Assembly (NCBI GenBank): GCA_021018995.1
Contig: CM037588.1
Location: forward strand, 138,567,725-138,631,724
Direction of reading: 5' to 3'
DNA length: 64,000 bases
From: Chloranthus sessilifolius
Taxonomy: Eukaryota; Streptophyta; Magnoliopsida; Chloranthales; Chloranthaceae
The position numbers and the translations under genes were made by a program. Positions within the stretch are counted from its first letter, which is position 1. Each line of letters starts with the position of its first letter. The notes beneath the pieces are model-generated. The model was not told the DNA's origin. It ran no database searches and saw nothing but the letters and a program-made list of their open reading frames with translations. This document shows, one piece after another, positions 44,308 to 56,686 of this stretch.

Positions 44308-45898
44308 TGACTTGCGGATTTATGATATATTATATTTATATTAAATTCAAGTCTTAACCTATTGCAAGCGCACAATGAAAATCATGGTACTAGCATAGGA
44401 TCGTTCCCACGAGGAAGTTTGTTATCTAATTTCTTTAGTTTTATCCTTTATTCAAATTTTTATCTTTAAAAACTACTATTTATCTTTAAGATCTAATCTA
44501 CTGGAGAAATATGAATAAAAGAATGGTTGTTTAATCTAAATGCATAAAATAAATTCTAATCCTCCTTCAGATCAAGGTCGTTAATCTTAATCTTCAGCTA
44601 TCGAATATTTATAAAATTTAAACAGTACCATTACACTATATTTCTAGTCTCCTAGCATTGGTCGTCAATCAATTCTAAGATCCTATCAATACAAATTTAA
44701 TCTTATCAACAACTTCCTAAAATCTGGGCGTCAATCAAACCTTAGAAAATTGAAGATGGAAAAGTAAAACCGTTACACTAATCTGCAAATTGTAACCTGA
44801 ATCGTCAATTCAAATTAAAACTTGAAGATGTTTACAAAGCAAATAAATCTAAACTAGAAAGCAAAGTAAAATATGTCCTTCACCCCTCAGCCATAGTCAT
44901 CAATTGCTCCTGAGAAATTACAGATATCTACACTAATCTTCAGCACTCAATTGCAGTCGTCAATTGCTCTTGAGAAACCTCTGATATCTAATCTACTCTA
45001 ACTAGTATATATTACTGATCGGAAGAAAATCCAACCGCAGACATTAATTAATGCTGAAATTATTCAATGCTTATTCCTATGCTGAGTTCTCTTATTTATA
45101 GATCATAAGGAGTCGGTTTACAAAGATCTAATTCTATTAAAATAAACTACTAAAAATACAAGTTTCCTAATATGACTCTAATTCTTAATTTTATCTTTCC
45201 TTTACTTCAACGGTTGATATACTTCTAGAACTTTCTTTATCCTTTAACAACAGAGTCCTTCATCAATTTCCACAGATCCGTGTTTCGCTAGACTTCTAAT
45301 TCAAGAGATCTTTTATTTTTGGTTTATGGCGGTGATAGTTCTCACATGATTAGCAGCAGTGAACTAAGCTTTCTATAGAATTGCTAATAACGATTTTTTG
45401 TTCTTTCTTCCTTAGTAGAAAATTGTAAATTATAATTTTCTACTTTCAATAGGGTTCATAGAGGTAAAATCGCAAAGACAATTCTTCAGTTTTATTATTT
45501 TCTGTAAAATCGTAAATGACAATTTTATACTTCATACTGCTCACTCTTATGACTTTGATAGATTTGGCGGATGATTCTCTAGAAAATTGTAAATACTTCT
45601 CTTCCTTGAGCTGCTTCTTCTGTAGAATCGTAAATCACAATTCTTTAGCTTTCATAGTCTCTCACTTTGGGAAAATCATAAATAGTAATTTTTCATTCTT
45701 TTCAGTAGGTGGAGCTTCCATCTTTCAATCTATTGTCATTCTTACTGCTTCTTAAGTTACTTTTGACAAATATTACCACTTTGGCTTTATTTTATTACTT
45801 TTCCTTAATATCTTCATATCAACAACTTGTTAGTAGCAAACTATGGTCTAGCATTATTAAGTTAAGGGTGATAAAATGGTAAATTATGTGACTGATCA
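44308..45898 (-). repeat. Athila-like copy 2 5' LTR
   Basis: 1591 bp, plus-strand tgacttgcgg...gtgactgatca. TATA at 45092-45101; AATCGTAAAT motif units at about 45372-45700. The right flank ccatt (45899-45903) would be the target duplication; the left copy lies outside the window. Confidence 0.9.
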
Positions 45899-46029
45899 CC
45901 ATTCTTTTCTTATGTAGGATTTTTAGGATTTGTAGGTTTCTTTTAGTTTATTGCCTTTTTAAGATTTGAATTTTAGTTTATTACCTTTGTAGGATTTATA
46001 GGCTTCTTTTAGTTTATTAATTTTTTAGG

Positions 46030-46350
46030 ATTTGAATTTTGAATTTAAATTTTGAATTTAAAATTGAATTAGAATTTGAATATGATTTTCAAATTTGAAA
46101 TTTAAAATAATAAAAAAATTCGAAATTGAAAATGTTTGAAAACTTAAAATTTTAAATTTTAAATTCCAATTTTAAAAAAAAAAAAATTTAATTTGAAAAA
46201 AAAAAAATTGAAATTTAAAAAAAAAAGTTTGAAAATTTTGAATTTTTTTTCAAAATTTGAAAAAAAAATAAAAATAAATTTGAAATGTGAAATGTGAAAA
46301 AATTTGAAAAAAATAAGGAAAAAAAGAAGGAAATTTTTGGGAAATCAATC
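46030..46350. repeat. AT-rich low-complexity block in A+ leader
   Basis: Runs of aaatttgaaattt and a-tracts; the leader around it (gtaggatttataggcttcttttag repeats) resembles Athila 5' leaders. No coding content. Confidence 0.6.
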
Positions 46351-46539
46351 AATTTTTGGTGTTGGTACTATTGAAATTGTGGTAACTTAGTGTCTTTAAA
46401 GCTTTTTATATACACTAAGTCCTCTAGAGAGAAATCTTTAGAACCTTTGAATTTAGAGATCGAGCGCACTTGTCGTTCGAATTGTAAAGAGACCAGGTCA
46501 AGATGTGAAGTCGAAGTTGAAGCTTTGAATCAAACTGAA

Positions 46540-48270
46540 ATGGCCGCAAATGGAAATGGGGAGGCCCAAAATGAAAATGAGGAAGAACCAACCTTGAGAG
46601 AATTGTTTGCGCCCATCACTACCAACACCCCCTTCCTTCATTATCTACCTCGCCACACCCAGTGGTCGATTTGAAATTCAGACAAATGTGAACCAAATTC
46701 TACCTACTTTCAATGGTATGGAAAGAGAGGATCCATATATGCACATCAAAGACTTTGTCGAAGTCTGTTTGTTAGTATATTAGAATTTTAGTGAGGAATT
46801 TGTGAGGTTGTGATTATTTCCTTTCTCTATAAAGGATAAGGCAAAAACTTGGTTAAATTCGTTGCCAGCTGGATCTATAATTACCTGGGATTAGATGGTT
46901 AAGAAGTTCTTGTCAAAATTCGCGCAAGAAGAAGATGAAAGATTCTATGAAGCTTGGGATAGATTCATGGATCTCTTACTGAAGTGGCCACACCATGGGT
47001 TTTCAAAGTGGAGATTGGTCCAATGTTTTTACAATGAATTGGATCAGGCCAATCGACTTCTTGTCGAAACAATGAACAATGGAGGATTCCTAGGACTCAG
47101 GGAAAATGAATCCTATCGTTTCCTAAAAAAGTTGGTTGAGGATTCTCTGCAATGGGACTTCACGAAAACTCGTGATCAACCAATCAAGAGTCGAGACCAA
47201 ACAGGGAGTTTAACCAAGAAGGGAAGTCTATACGTGGTAAAAGAGACACCTGATCTCATGGCAAAAATAGATTTTCTCACTCAACAAGTTGAGGAACTAA
47301 AACTGAAGAAAAATATGAATGTTGTGGATGTACAACCTGAACCATGTTCATAATGTGCGAGTCCAATGCACACAGGCGATGGCTGCCCGTCAATGCAAAA
47401 TTATTTAGAGAATTCTTTTGAACAATTAAATGCATTGAACAACTTTGGGAGCAGGAATGCCTTCAACAAGAATAACTCGAATAGTTGAAAGAATCACCCA
47501 AATTTCTCGTGGCAGCAAGAGTCTCAAAAACCTCAAGCCAGAGGACAGGGGATGAACTTTTATTTCCAGCAAAATTTCAATCAAGGATCCCAATAATAAT
47601 TTGGTTAAGGACAGTTTTTGCAGCAAAACTCCGATGGCATAAATCAATACCACCAGAACCAGAATCTGATAAGCCAACCCAAGCAGTTTGGCTATCAAAT
47701 TCAGCCCTCGTAGCAACTGACTAGTTATCAGAACTATGCACAATTATTTCCACCACCTGGATTTAATAATCATCAAGGAAACATTGCATAACATCCACCT
47801 CAGAACCAATACCTCATATGGAGGATTTATTGAGAATCATTCAACCACTAACCGCCTCAATATCTAAATTGGAGACCCAAATGGGTCAAATGGCAGTACA
47901 ACTCTGTGAAAGAGAGAAGGGATCATTCCCAAACCAACCAATTCTAAATCCAAGAGGGCAAATGGTTATTGAGCAAGACTCAACCTCATCGCAAGCTGAG
48001 AATCAACAACAGGTAAAGGCAATCACAATATTGAGATCTGGTCAACAAATTGATAACAAAGTGGTAATGCCAAAGGAGGAAAATGCTCAAAATTCTAAAT
48101 TTAGAACTGAGAAGGATGAAGAAAGAGAAGGAGGGGTGGAAGAAAAGACAAAGGAAGAAAAAGAGAAAGTAAAAGAAAAAAGCTTCATACCAAAGGCCCC
48201 ATATCCTCAAAGGTTGATGGCACCAAGGAAGAATCATGATCTGGATGAGGTCATTGAAGTGTTCAAATAA
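46540..48270 (+). pseudogene. A+ gag region
   Basis: Start at Met 46540 (MAANGNGEAQNENEEE). Frameshifts near 46665 and stops near 46780-46890 separate MEREDPYMHIKDFVEVC, FPFSIKDKAKTWLNSLPAGS and FYEAWDRFMDLLLKWPHHGF (46895-47352). Then a Gln/Asn-rich part (47420-47780, broken) and 47818-48270 with MEDLLRIIQPLTASISKLET, a Lys/Glu-rich stretch and APYPQRL, the usual end of Athila gag. Nucleocapsid-type structural protein. Confidence 0.88.
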
Positions 48271-51200
48271 TTAAAGATCAACATCCCATTCCTTGATGCC
48301 ATCCAACAGGTGCCCACTGATGCAAAGTTTTTAAAGGATTTGATCACGATAAAAAGAAGGACCAATGTCCAGAAAAAGGCCTTCCTGGCTGAGCAGATTA
48401 GTTCAGTGCTTCAAGCCCGACTCCCCATCAAATACAAGGACCCTAGCTGTCCTACTATCTCAATTGTCATCAGGGAAAATTATATTGATCGAGTACTTCT
48501 GAACCTTGGGACGAGTGTCAATTTGTTGGCATATTTCGTCTACAAGGAGCTCGAATTGGGTGAGCTCAAACCCATAACAATGACCCTTCAGCTTCCTGAT
48601 AAGTCAATTAAAATTATGAGGGGGGTAGTTGAGGATGTTCTAATTAAGGTGGACTCATTCTACTTCACAGTAGATTTTGTTGTTCTCGATATCGAGCTCG
48701 TTCCAAATTTGAAGAATAGTGTCCTTGTGATCTTAGGGGGACCTTTCCTAGCAACATCAAATGCACTAATCAACTGTAGAAATGGGATAATGAATCTATC
48801 ATTTGGGAATATGACTATGGAGTTGAATATTTTCAACATCGCAAAGCACCCGGCTGAAGATGAGGAGCATGCATAGGTGTGCATTATTGATAGTGCTGTA
48901 GAGAACGCATTTCGTGCTTCTGAACTTAAGGATCCTCTAGAGGCTTATTTAGCCCATTTAGGTGAGGATTTCGATGTTGATCAAATGATCCAAGATGATG
49001 AAATGTTGGATTCTACACCTCTGCTGGGAGATGAAAAATGACAGCCGAAAGCAAAGGCAATTGGGGAAGCAAAAGAGGAAGTGCCTAGGGAGGAGGAGAA
49101 ATTAAAGCTGGAGCTTCCCAGTGATTTGAAATATGCTTTCTTGGGAGAAGCCGAGAACAATCTAGTCATAATCTCATCAAAATTGAATGAGGATTAGGAA
49201 GAGCAACTCAAAGAAGTGCTCCAAGATCACAAAAGTGCAATTGGGTGGTCCATCATGGATATTAAAGGTATTAGCCCATCGGTGTGCATGCACCGTATCC
49301 ATTTGGAAGAGGAAGCTAAACCTTCCTGAGAATCGCAGCGCAAATTAAACCCCATCATGCAGGATGTAGTCAGAAATGAGGTTATCAAATTGTTGGATGC
49401 CAAAATTATATTCCTTATTTTTGACAGCAAATGGGTCAGTCCAATGCAAGTGGTCCCCAAGAAGTTTGGTGTTACTGTTGTAAAGAATGAGGAGAATGAG
49501 CTGGTATCAACAAAGGTTCAAACTGGCTGGAGAGTGTGTATCAATTACTGAAAGTTGAATTCAATGACTAGAAATGATCACTTTCCTCTCCCATTCATTG
49601 ATCAAATGCTCGAGAGATTGGTCGGGCATCAATACTACGGTTTTCTTGATGGCTATTCTAGATACAATCAAATAGTCATCGCACCAGAAGACCAAGAGAG
49701 GGCACATTTACATGTCCCTTTGGAACTTTCTCCTACTGAAGGATGTTGTTCGGACTTTGCAAAGCTCCAGCTATGTTCCTAAGATGTATGATAAGTATAT
49801 TCTTGATATGGTAGAGAGGTTTTTAGAGGTCTTTATGGATGACTTCTTTATTTATGGAGATAGTTTTAGTGATTGTTTGCACCATCTATCTCCTGTTCTT
49901 GTGAGATGTCAGGAAAAGAATCTTGTGCTAAACTAGGAAAAAGTGTCACTTCATGGTCCAAAGTGGTATTGTTCTGGGACATATCATATCTTCCTGAGGC
50001 TTCAAGGTGGATAAGGCAAAAGTGGACCTAATTGCGAATCTTCTACCCCTAAGAGAAGTTAGAGAGATAAGGTCTTTCCTGGGACACACCGATTTTTACT
50101 GGCGTTTTATAAAAGACTTCAGCAAGATTGTGAAACCGCTATGCAGTCAGCTCACTAAAGATATTCCATTCATTTTAAATGAAAAATGTCAAAAAGCCTT
50201 CAAAATCATCAAGGCTGAGTTAATCCAAGCTCCTATAATCCAATCTCTAGATCCATTCCATTCGAAATCATATACGATGCATCTGATTAAGCAATTGGAG
50301 CTGTTTTGGGACAAAGGTTGGAGAAAATGTCGCACATAATTTATTATGCGCGTCGTACTCTGAATGATGCACAACTTAGTTACTCCACAATAGAAAAGGA
50401 ACTCTTGACAGTGGTCTTTGTAGTAGACAAATTTCGATCATACTTTTTGGGATCAAAGGTTGTTGTGTTTATGGATCATGTGGCTCTTCGCTACCTCTTT
50501 GCGAAGAAATATGCAGAAGCCAGATTAATCAGGTGGATTTTACTGCTCCAAGAATTTGACTTGGAAATAGAGGACAAAAAGGGGTCTGAGAATGTGGTGG
50601 CTGCCACCTTTCATTAATTATCGTTGAAAATTTTGATGATCTGGTTCAGATTTTAGAAAACTTTCCTGATGAGCAGTTGTTTGCCATTGATTGCACACCG
50701 TGGTTCACAGATTTGGTGAACTATTTGGTGACTGATCAAGTGCCACAACATTTGAACAAGAATGAGAAATCTGTTTTCCTAGCACCGACGAAACATTAGT
50801 TTTTTGAGGATCCGTATTTGTTTAAATATTGTCTTGACCAAATCATAAGGAGATGCATTTCAGAATCCAAACAGTCGGATATAATTTCATTTTGTCATGC
50901 ACTGTCTTGTGGAGGACATTTCAGCTTCAGGAAGACTGCAACAAAGATTCTCCAGAGTGGGTTTTATTGGCCAACGATCTTTAAAGATTGTCACCAGTAT
51001 TGCATTTCTTGCAATAACTATCAGAGGTTGGGAAAAATTTCCAAGCGAAACATGATGCCACTTAACCCTATCCTGGAAGTTGAACTTTTTGATGTTTGGG
51101 GAATAGATTTCATGGGACCATTTCCTAATTCATTTGAAAATCTATACATCCTTGTGGCCATTGATTACGTGTCCAAATGGGTTGAAGCGTTGGCTTGCAA

Positions 51201-51987
51201 AACTAACGACCATAAGGTGGTTGTCAAGTTTTTGAAGGAACAAATTTTCTTGCGATTCGACACACCCCAAGGCATCAGTGATGGTGGTAAACATTTTTGC
51301 AATAAAATGTTTGACCATTTGATGATAAAGTACGACATCATCCTTAAGGTAGCCACCCCATATCATCCCCAAACCAGTGCCAGGTGGAAGTAACCAATTG
51401 GGAGCTAAAAAGGATACTGGAGAAAACTATTAACCCAAACAAAAAAGATTGATCAATAAAGTTGAATGACGCACTATGGGCCTACCGTACAACTTTCAAA
51501 TGCCAATTGGAATGTCCCCATATCGGATGGTTTACAGGAAGGTCTGTCATCTCCCAGTCGAACTTGAACATCGAGCCTATTGGGCTATTAAAAAGTTAAA
51601 TTTTGTCCTACCAAAAGCTGCTGATCACAGGAAGTTGCAGCTGGATGAACTTGAAGAGTTGAGGGCTGATGCATACAATTGTGCAAAATCGTATAAAAAT
51701 CAGATGAAAAGGGTTCATGACCTTAAAATTCTGAGGAGGTCTTTCATGCTAGGTCAAAAAGTCCTCCTGTATAGCTAAAAACTATACCTTTTCCTTGGAA
51801 AGCTAAAATCTCGGTGGATAGGTGCTTTCCTGGTTCACCAAGTATTTTCAAATGGGGCTGTTGAAATCATCAATCCACATAATGGGAGTAAATTTCGAGT
51901 GAATGGACAGCGTTTGAAGCCGTTTTTGGAAAATAATATTCCGGGATATGATGAAGTTCAGTTGAGTGATCCTGATCAGTCAGGATG
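48271..51987 (+). pseudogene. A+ pol: protease, RT, RNase H, integrase
   Basis: Protease 48310-48876: LNLGTSVNLLAYFVY replaces the Athila DLGASVNL, so the catalytic Asp is Asn. RT 49357-49936: WVSPMQVVPKK, WRVCINY, HFPLPFIDQMLERL, FLDGYSRYNQIVIAPEDQE, a frameshift, then FMDDFFIYGDSF with the catalytic MDD. RNase H 50306-50617: [19 protein letters not shown] and [11 protein letters not shown]. Integrase 50818-51393: HALSCGGHFSFRKTATKIL with a finger, WGIDFMGPFPNSFENLYILV, GISDGGKHFCNKMF and TPYHPQTSA. 51476-51987 continues the C-terminus to QRLKPFLENN. About a dozen stops and frameshifts: inactive. Confidence 0.9.
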
Positions 51988-54175
51988 AGGTGAAAAGTTG
52001 GAATGTCAGGCTGACGATAGTAAATTTAGTGCTTCTTGGGAGGCAACCCAAGTTTCTAAAAAAATTTGACTAATTTAGGAGTTTTTAGGTTGTTTTAGAT
52101 TTTTCTTCTTTATTTCTGTTTGAAGCTTTAGTTTAATTTCTGTTTTACGGTCAAGTTTGTTTTAAAGTTTAGGATTTCCCTTTCATAAGTGTATGCAAAA
52201 TACATTACTTAATAAAATTTTATTTAGTTAATTGTTGTATGCAATTCTTTTTATAATTTGATCTCTTACAATCACTAAAATTGAATGGCCTATATTTGAT
52301 CTTTTATATGATATGATTACCTTCACCTGTTCTTTCCTATTGGACTATGTTAGTTTAATCCAGGTTTGGGGGTGCTCTTTAATTTTATACAATGAGAACA
52401 TTGCACCTAATAGGTTTGGTGGTGAGAGTTTGTACATTAGGTCATTTCTTTTTAATTTCGAGCAGCTATCTTTCAAAAAAATAAAATTTGAATCATTACA
52501 TTGGGTAATTTGCGATAGTTTTTCAAACGTTAGTCAATAATGCATGGGATTTTTATTTTGATAATATCAATGCCATATTGTGAGTAGTTATATCTAGGAA
52601 AATTTGAAATTTTAATGTGATAATTTGAGGGTGATTCTAAATTCATGCTTATACACTTTATGCACGTAAACCATGCAAAGATCTAGAAATCAAGGGTATG
52701 ATTTGAACATTGAACCCTAGGAGCTTTAGATCCCTCTATCCGCATTTGATGAGTGAATACAACAATTCGGTGTTTTCTTTGAATACAAACCGTTTTACAT
52801 AATCTCATAAATTTCACTTTGGCTTGTGACTGTGCATGACATCACTCTCATATTGTTGTGCTAGAACACATGGTATTTTTACTTAAAACAAATAGCCATC
52901 ATTATCATCATGAGAGGAAATGATTGAAGGCTATATTTGGCCCGTTTGTGCTTAAAATTCCTCACCTCATACAATTCTACCTTCTAGTGAGTTGATCTAA
53001 AATTTTTTTTTGCCCTAGATGTTTTTTGGTAAGCTACATTAACCCTCACCTCTACACACCCAAAAATTTAAGCCTTACCCTTCTCGTTTCTAAGAAATTT
53101 GGAATGAGGGATGAGAATAAATATAAAGAGAGTAAGTGCAAGGATGTGAGTTATAGTGTTTATTGAGAGCATATGGCAGGAAATTGAGTAAAAAGGGAGA
53201 GAAAAAAAAAAAATTTATTATGAGGTGTTTCCAAAAAGAAATTCAAAGGAGTAAAGAGAAAAGAAAAGAAACGCTGAGAAAAAGAAACAAAAAAGTGGAA
53301 AAACATTGAGAGAATAGAAAAGAAAAGTAGAGAAATAGAAAAATCAAGTTAGTTTCTTTTCCAGTTTCTCAGAAAATTTTGAAACCCAATTTCCTTTTCT
53401 TTGCCACCCTTTTCCTGAGCCCCATTACAACCCTTTAAAAGACCTTCATGATCTAATCTTGAATAGTAATTGCCTCGGGGAGAGTGAGAGCATGATGACT
53501 ATGCCACACAATATGACATGCATGGGATATACAAGCATCCATCCATATGAGAACCCTCTTTATTTATAATACACCGTCTTTCTTTGATCATGTGGGATCC
53601 TTGTTTTGCATTGATATCTCACGAGTGTGCAAAATTTACCCACCATCAGAGCATTAATATTATTGAGAGTACACCTATTGCGATGATTGAGTCAAAACTT
53701 CGGTTCAATGGTTCACGGTTTGAAGAAAGTCCTGAGATGGATGATTCTTAGCATTGCTATACACGCACTTTGAGTTTAAGTATGAATAAATGAGTCACCT
53801 AAGAGTTGAAACATTAAAAACTAATTTGAATAGATATTTGTACGATCAGTATGACATTAATATTTGAAATTGAGAATTCACATGTTTAATTGATTAATGG
53901 TTTTGCACCTTAAAATTGAATCCTTTGTAAAAATATGTTTTAAAAACATAATTTCACCGATGATTTTGAAAAATGTTTTGAAGTTTGTGGGTAACTTTAC
54001 TGAAAACCCTCAAAAGACAAAACTCCTCCACTAGGGATCACCTAGTGGTTTAAACGCTTGTTGCATGCGCTAAATGCAATCATGCTCCCTACGAAAGTGA
54101 CATTAATTTTATTATTTTTCAGTTTGCTTATTTTCTCTTTTGGTCAAGGACTAACAAAGTGTAGGTTTGGGGGTG
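51988..54175 (+). other. A+ 3' non-coding region and PPT
   Basis: 2.2 kb with no convincing ORF; the env-like gene of some Athila elements is not seen. Includes the 'ggtttgggggtgctc' segment (52363), a purine-rich stretch (53100-53340) and the PPT ggtttgggggtg (54164-54175). The last 200 bp match the minus-strand array at 19002-19200. Confidence 0.7.
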
Positions 54176-54785
54176 TGATGAGTGATAAAATATGATAATA
54201 TATCATCCCTTAAAGCCTACATTTAGCCATCCGATGAAGGCTAGCTAACATATTTGTAAGGTTTTTAGTGTTTCAAGAAAATCTGGCCATGGCATGCAAT
54301 TGGAAGTACACAAGAGTATAAAACTAACTCACACTGGAACACTGGAGCAAATGGACTGCTAAACCCTGAATTTTTATTTTTATTTTGAATTTGAATTTGA
54401 AATCTCCAGCTCTATTTAAGCAAACTGGATAATTAGGTTTACGGAGCTTTTTCTTTCCTTAATTTTATTTTTTCCTTAGCATTTTTCTTAGCTTCCTTCT
54501 TCTTCCATTTTTCAAGTTTTGTTCTTGCATTTTCCTAGCTCTAGTTTAGACTAGTTTTAATTTCTGCAACTAAGGAAGATTATATCCACTTGGATTAAAG
54601 CTTTTGTGGATTTTATTGGAGCCATTTTAATGTTTATTTTGATTTGTCTTTCAATTATATTGTTCATTTCTACCATGAGTACCTAAATCTTTTTGAGGAT
54701 GGGGATATAATGAACCCTATCCAAGGTTTTTCATTTATAATGATATAGATTCGTTGTTGGAATATTATTTTATCGTAGATGCCTT
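54176..54785 (+). repeat. A+ 3' LTR, truncated
   Basis: Starts tgatgagtgataaaatatg right after the PPT, as Athila/Tat LTRs do. Continues to 54785, where S3 begins; the remainder is not in the window. It differs from the array's LTR (tgatcagtcac...), so the two are related but distinct families. Confidence 0.78.
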
Positions 54786-55168
54786 TGAGACAACCTAGAT
54801 TTCGGCACGAAACTTGTGTCATCAGATCACCTGTTAGGGCGATCCCACACTTACACGTACACTTGACACATCTACAAAACTAATCCATAACGCTATCTCA
54901 AATAAGATGATAGAATCTCAAAACACTTCAAAAGAAAATACATTTCTAAGGGTAAATATGATCAAAATAACGGTTCTAAACCTCATACCAAATGCATGAA
55001 TAGAAGAACCGAAATGAACCATTGGTGATAGACATCTATCACCAACCAATGGTTCACAAAATAATATCAAAAATAATATATTACATGATTGATTTGAACT
55101 CAAAAAATGGCTTGACATACCAAGCCAAACAAAATACACCTCTGAATGCTCACACACCACTCGATCTA

Positions 55169-55263
55169 CTAGGGGAAGAAATCCTCGGGTAGAGGTTCAA
55201 TCTCCTCCTCGGATTCGTACTCAGGATCACTTTCCAGATCCAGATTCTTCTCTAAGTCCACAC
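55169..55263 (-). other. Acidic-peptide exon in S3
   Basis: After a TGTAG|GT acceptor-like site the frame is open to TAG at 55169-55171, with KNLDLESDPEYESEEEIEPL and PEDFFP at the end. Same split-codon phase as in X0 and E1. Confidence 0.45.
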
Positions 55264-56064
55264 CTACATTCCACATTTATCTCATTTGAATTCCATATGC
55301 AAAACTTAATCACACACATACTTGAATCACAACTTTGCTTTAAAACATTTTTCATAACTTAAAACAATAACTTAAATACTTTTCTAAGCTAATATAGCCT
55401 TAGAAGACGCATATAATATCAATGGGAATCCAAATCATTGTCGTTCAATGAACCATTCACAAACACATATTATTGGCCAATAAAAAAATTGAACGGATAT
55501 CCTGCCGTACCGGAGCACAATGGATTCATTTTACTAAACCTTAAATGAATATGCATTTTCTAACTTATAGTTTCATACTGTGTAAAGTGATACATTATAC
55601 CTTTTTTGGAAAACTAGTATTCTTATACATTTCGGAATTCTCACGTACACAATTCACATCACATTTGCTTCTTTCACATCACATATTCTATTCAAAACTT
55701 ATTTGAATTAAAAAAATTTCACATACTTGTTTCACACATATCTCATCACATGATTGTATTCAAAACTTATTTGAAAACGTAGAAGATCACATGCTTATTT
55801 AACAAAACTTATTCATGACTTATCACATCACATTACTTAATTTACACAGCATATTCAAATTAAATGATCGTAATTTTCCCCTACCCCGAGTCACGCTTAG
55901 CACACATCACACATAGCTCTCTTGAGAGTCCACACACATGTTCAATACGATAATCCTACATTCAAAATGTCCAAAAACCCCTTTAAAATGCTTAAGAAGA
56001 AATCTAAGATACACATTTATAAATAATTCACATCAAAAGAGTTAAAACAAATTTGACTCTATTT

Positions 56065-56200
56065 CTCGCGAGAGCGAGCTTTGAACCTCGCGTGAGCAAG
56101 CTCACAGACACATGAAAACTCGTGCGACCGATTGGATTTTGGCTTGATGTTGTCAGTCACGTGAGGCCACGCATGAGCGAGCCTTTGTTCACATAAGACC
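56065..56200. repeat. S3 palindromes CTCGCGAGAGCGAG
   Basis: Units ctcgcgagagcgag, ctcgcgtgagcaag, ctcgtgcgac and catgagcgag. Same motif class as the E2 LTR. Confidence 0.7.
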
Positions 56201-56206
56201 CTCGCA

Positions 56207-56583
56207 GAAGACCATCCGCCTGCTTTGACGTTGTTTTAAGAGAGATATTTTCGGCTTGGTACGTCCAACCATGTTTTGAGAGATGATGTATTAACATGTA
56301 ATATTCTTTTGTCAAACCATCTGAGGTGACCGTAGTTACGGCTTTGATGGTTCTGGTTGGTTCTTTTGTCCATACAGAGGCATGGGATTAGAATGATCTT
56401 TTGAGTACTTATTTTGGTGATAAATAGTAGAACTAGAGATCTATGCTTTGTGTTAGCTTTTTCGTCTATGTTTTACTTATGATGGTAGGGATGTACCAAG
56501 TGTTTCGCTTATTATATGGGGCACAACCTCGAGGGTCGTGCTGATAGCACGGGTTTCTGGGTGCCAAAATTTGGGCTATCACA
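56207..56583 (+). repeat. E3 5' LTR stub
   Basis: Plus-strand LTR end '...cgggtttctgggtgccaaaatttgggctatcaca', matching X0 (1-507) from about its position 180. The upstream LTR part, where the acidic exon and palindromes would be, is missing at the S3 junction. Confidence 0.8.
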
Positions 56584-56584
56584 G

Positions 56585-56597
56585 TTGGTATCAATGT
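56585..56597 (+). other. E3 primer binding site
   Basis: TTGGTATCAATGT follows the LTR; TGGTATCA fits the initiator Met tRNA end, the rest has diverged. Confidence 0.75.
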
Positions 56598-56686
56598 CAT
56601 TTCTTTATAATTCTAACAAGTCATGGATTTTGTCAGAGTGAAGGGATCTTCTGTTAATGAAACTTTGGTTTCATGTGCAGAACGTG

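Larger units (their letters stand above)
17408..45898 (-). mobile_element. Athila-like non-autonomous element, array copy 2, with three nested insertions
   Basis: Minus-strand LTR retrotransposon: 5' LTR 44308-45898, primer site 44289-44301, gag (42952-43997 plus 30375-30819), motif spacer, aORF 27097-29776, 3' non-coding, PPT at 19002, 3' LTR 17408-19001. S1, S2 and E2 are inserted in it, and each removes cleanly to restore continuity with copy 1 or with the flanks. It codes for gag and an aORF but no pol, so it needed another element's enzymes. Its 3' LTR is at the same time the 5' LTR of copy 1, so the two copies form a tandem array. Confidence 0.85.
45899..54785 (+). mobile_element. Plus-strand Athila element (A+), 5' end missing
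   Basis: 5' leader (45899-46539), gag, pol, a long 3' non-coding region, PPT and the first 610 bp of the 3' LTR. No primer site or 5' LTR is present between the array end (45898) and gag, so these presumably lie beyond the left side of the inserted array. The 3' LTR is cut by S3 at 54786. Confidence 0.8.
54786..56206 (-). repeat. S3: minus-strand Tekay-like LTR fragment
   Basis: Plus-strand start tgagacaaccta, the inverted terminus of the E3/X0 type (gtgccgaaatctaggttgtctca). Carries an acidic exon, one GGATATCCTGCCGTACCGG unit and CTCG palindromes. Similarity to E2 LTRs stops near 56206, in the palindrome region, so the U3 half is lost and plus-strand E3 LTR follows. Confidence 0.75.

Noticed and set aside
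46030-46350. Matrix-attachment or replication-origin-like AT block
   Set aside because: Only AT bias and A-tracts are visible; nothing specific supports a function.
51988-54175. Env-like gene of the plus-strand Athila element
   Set aside because: Only short unrelated frames are present (e.g. 52313-52540) and no membrane-protein-like ORF can be assembled by eye.
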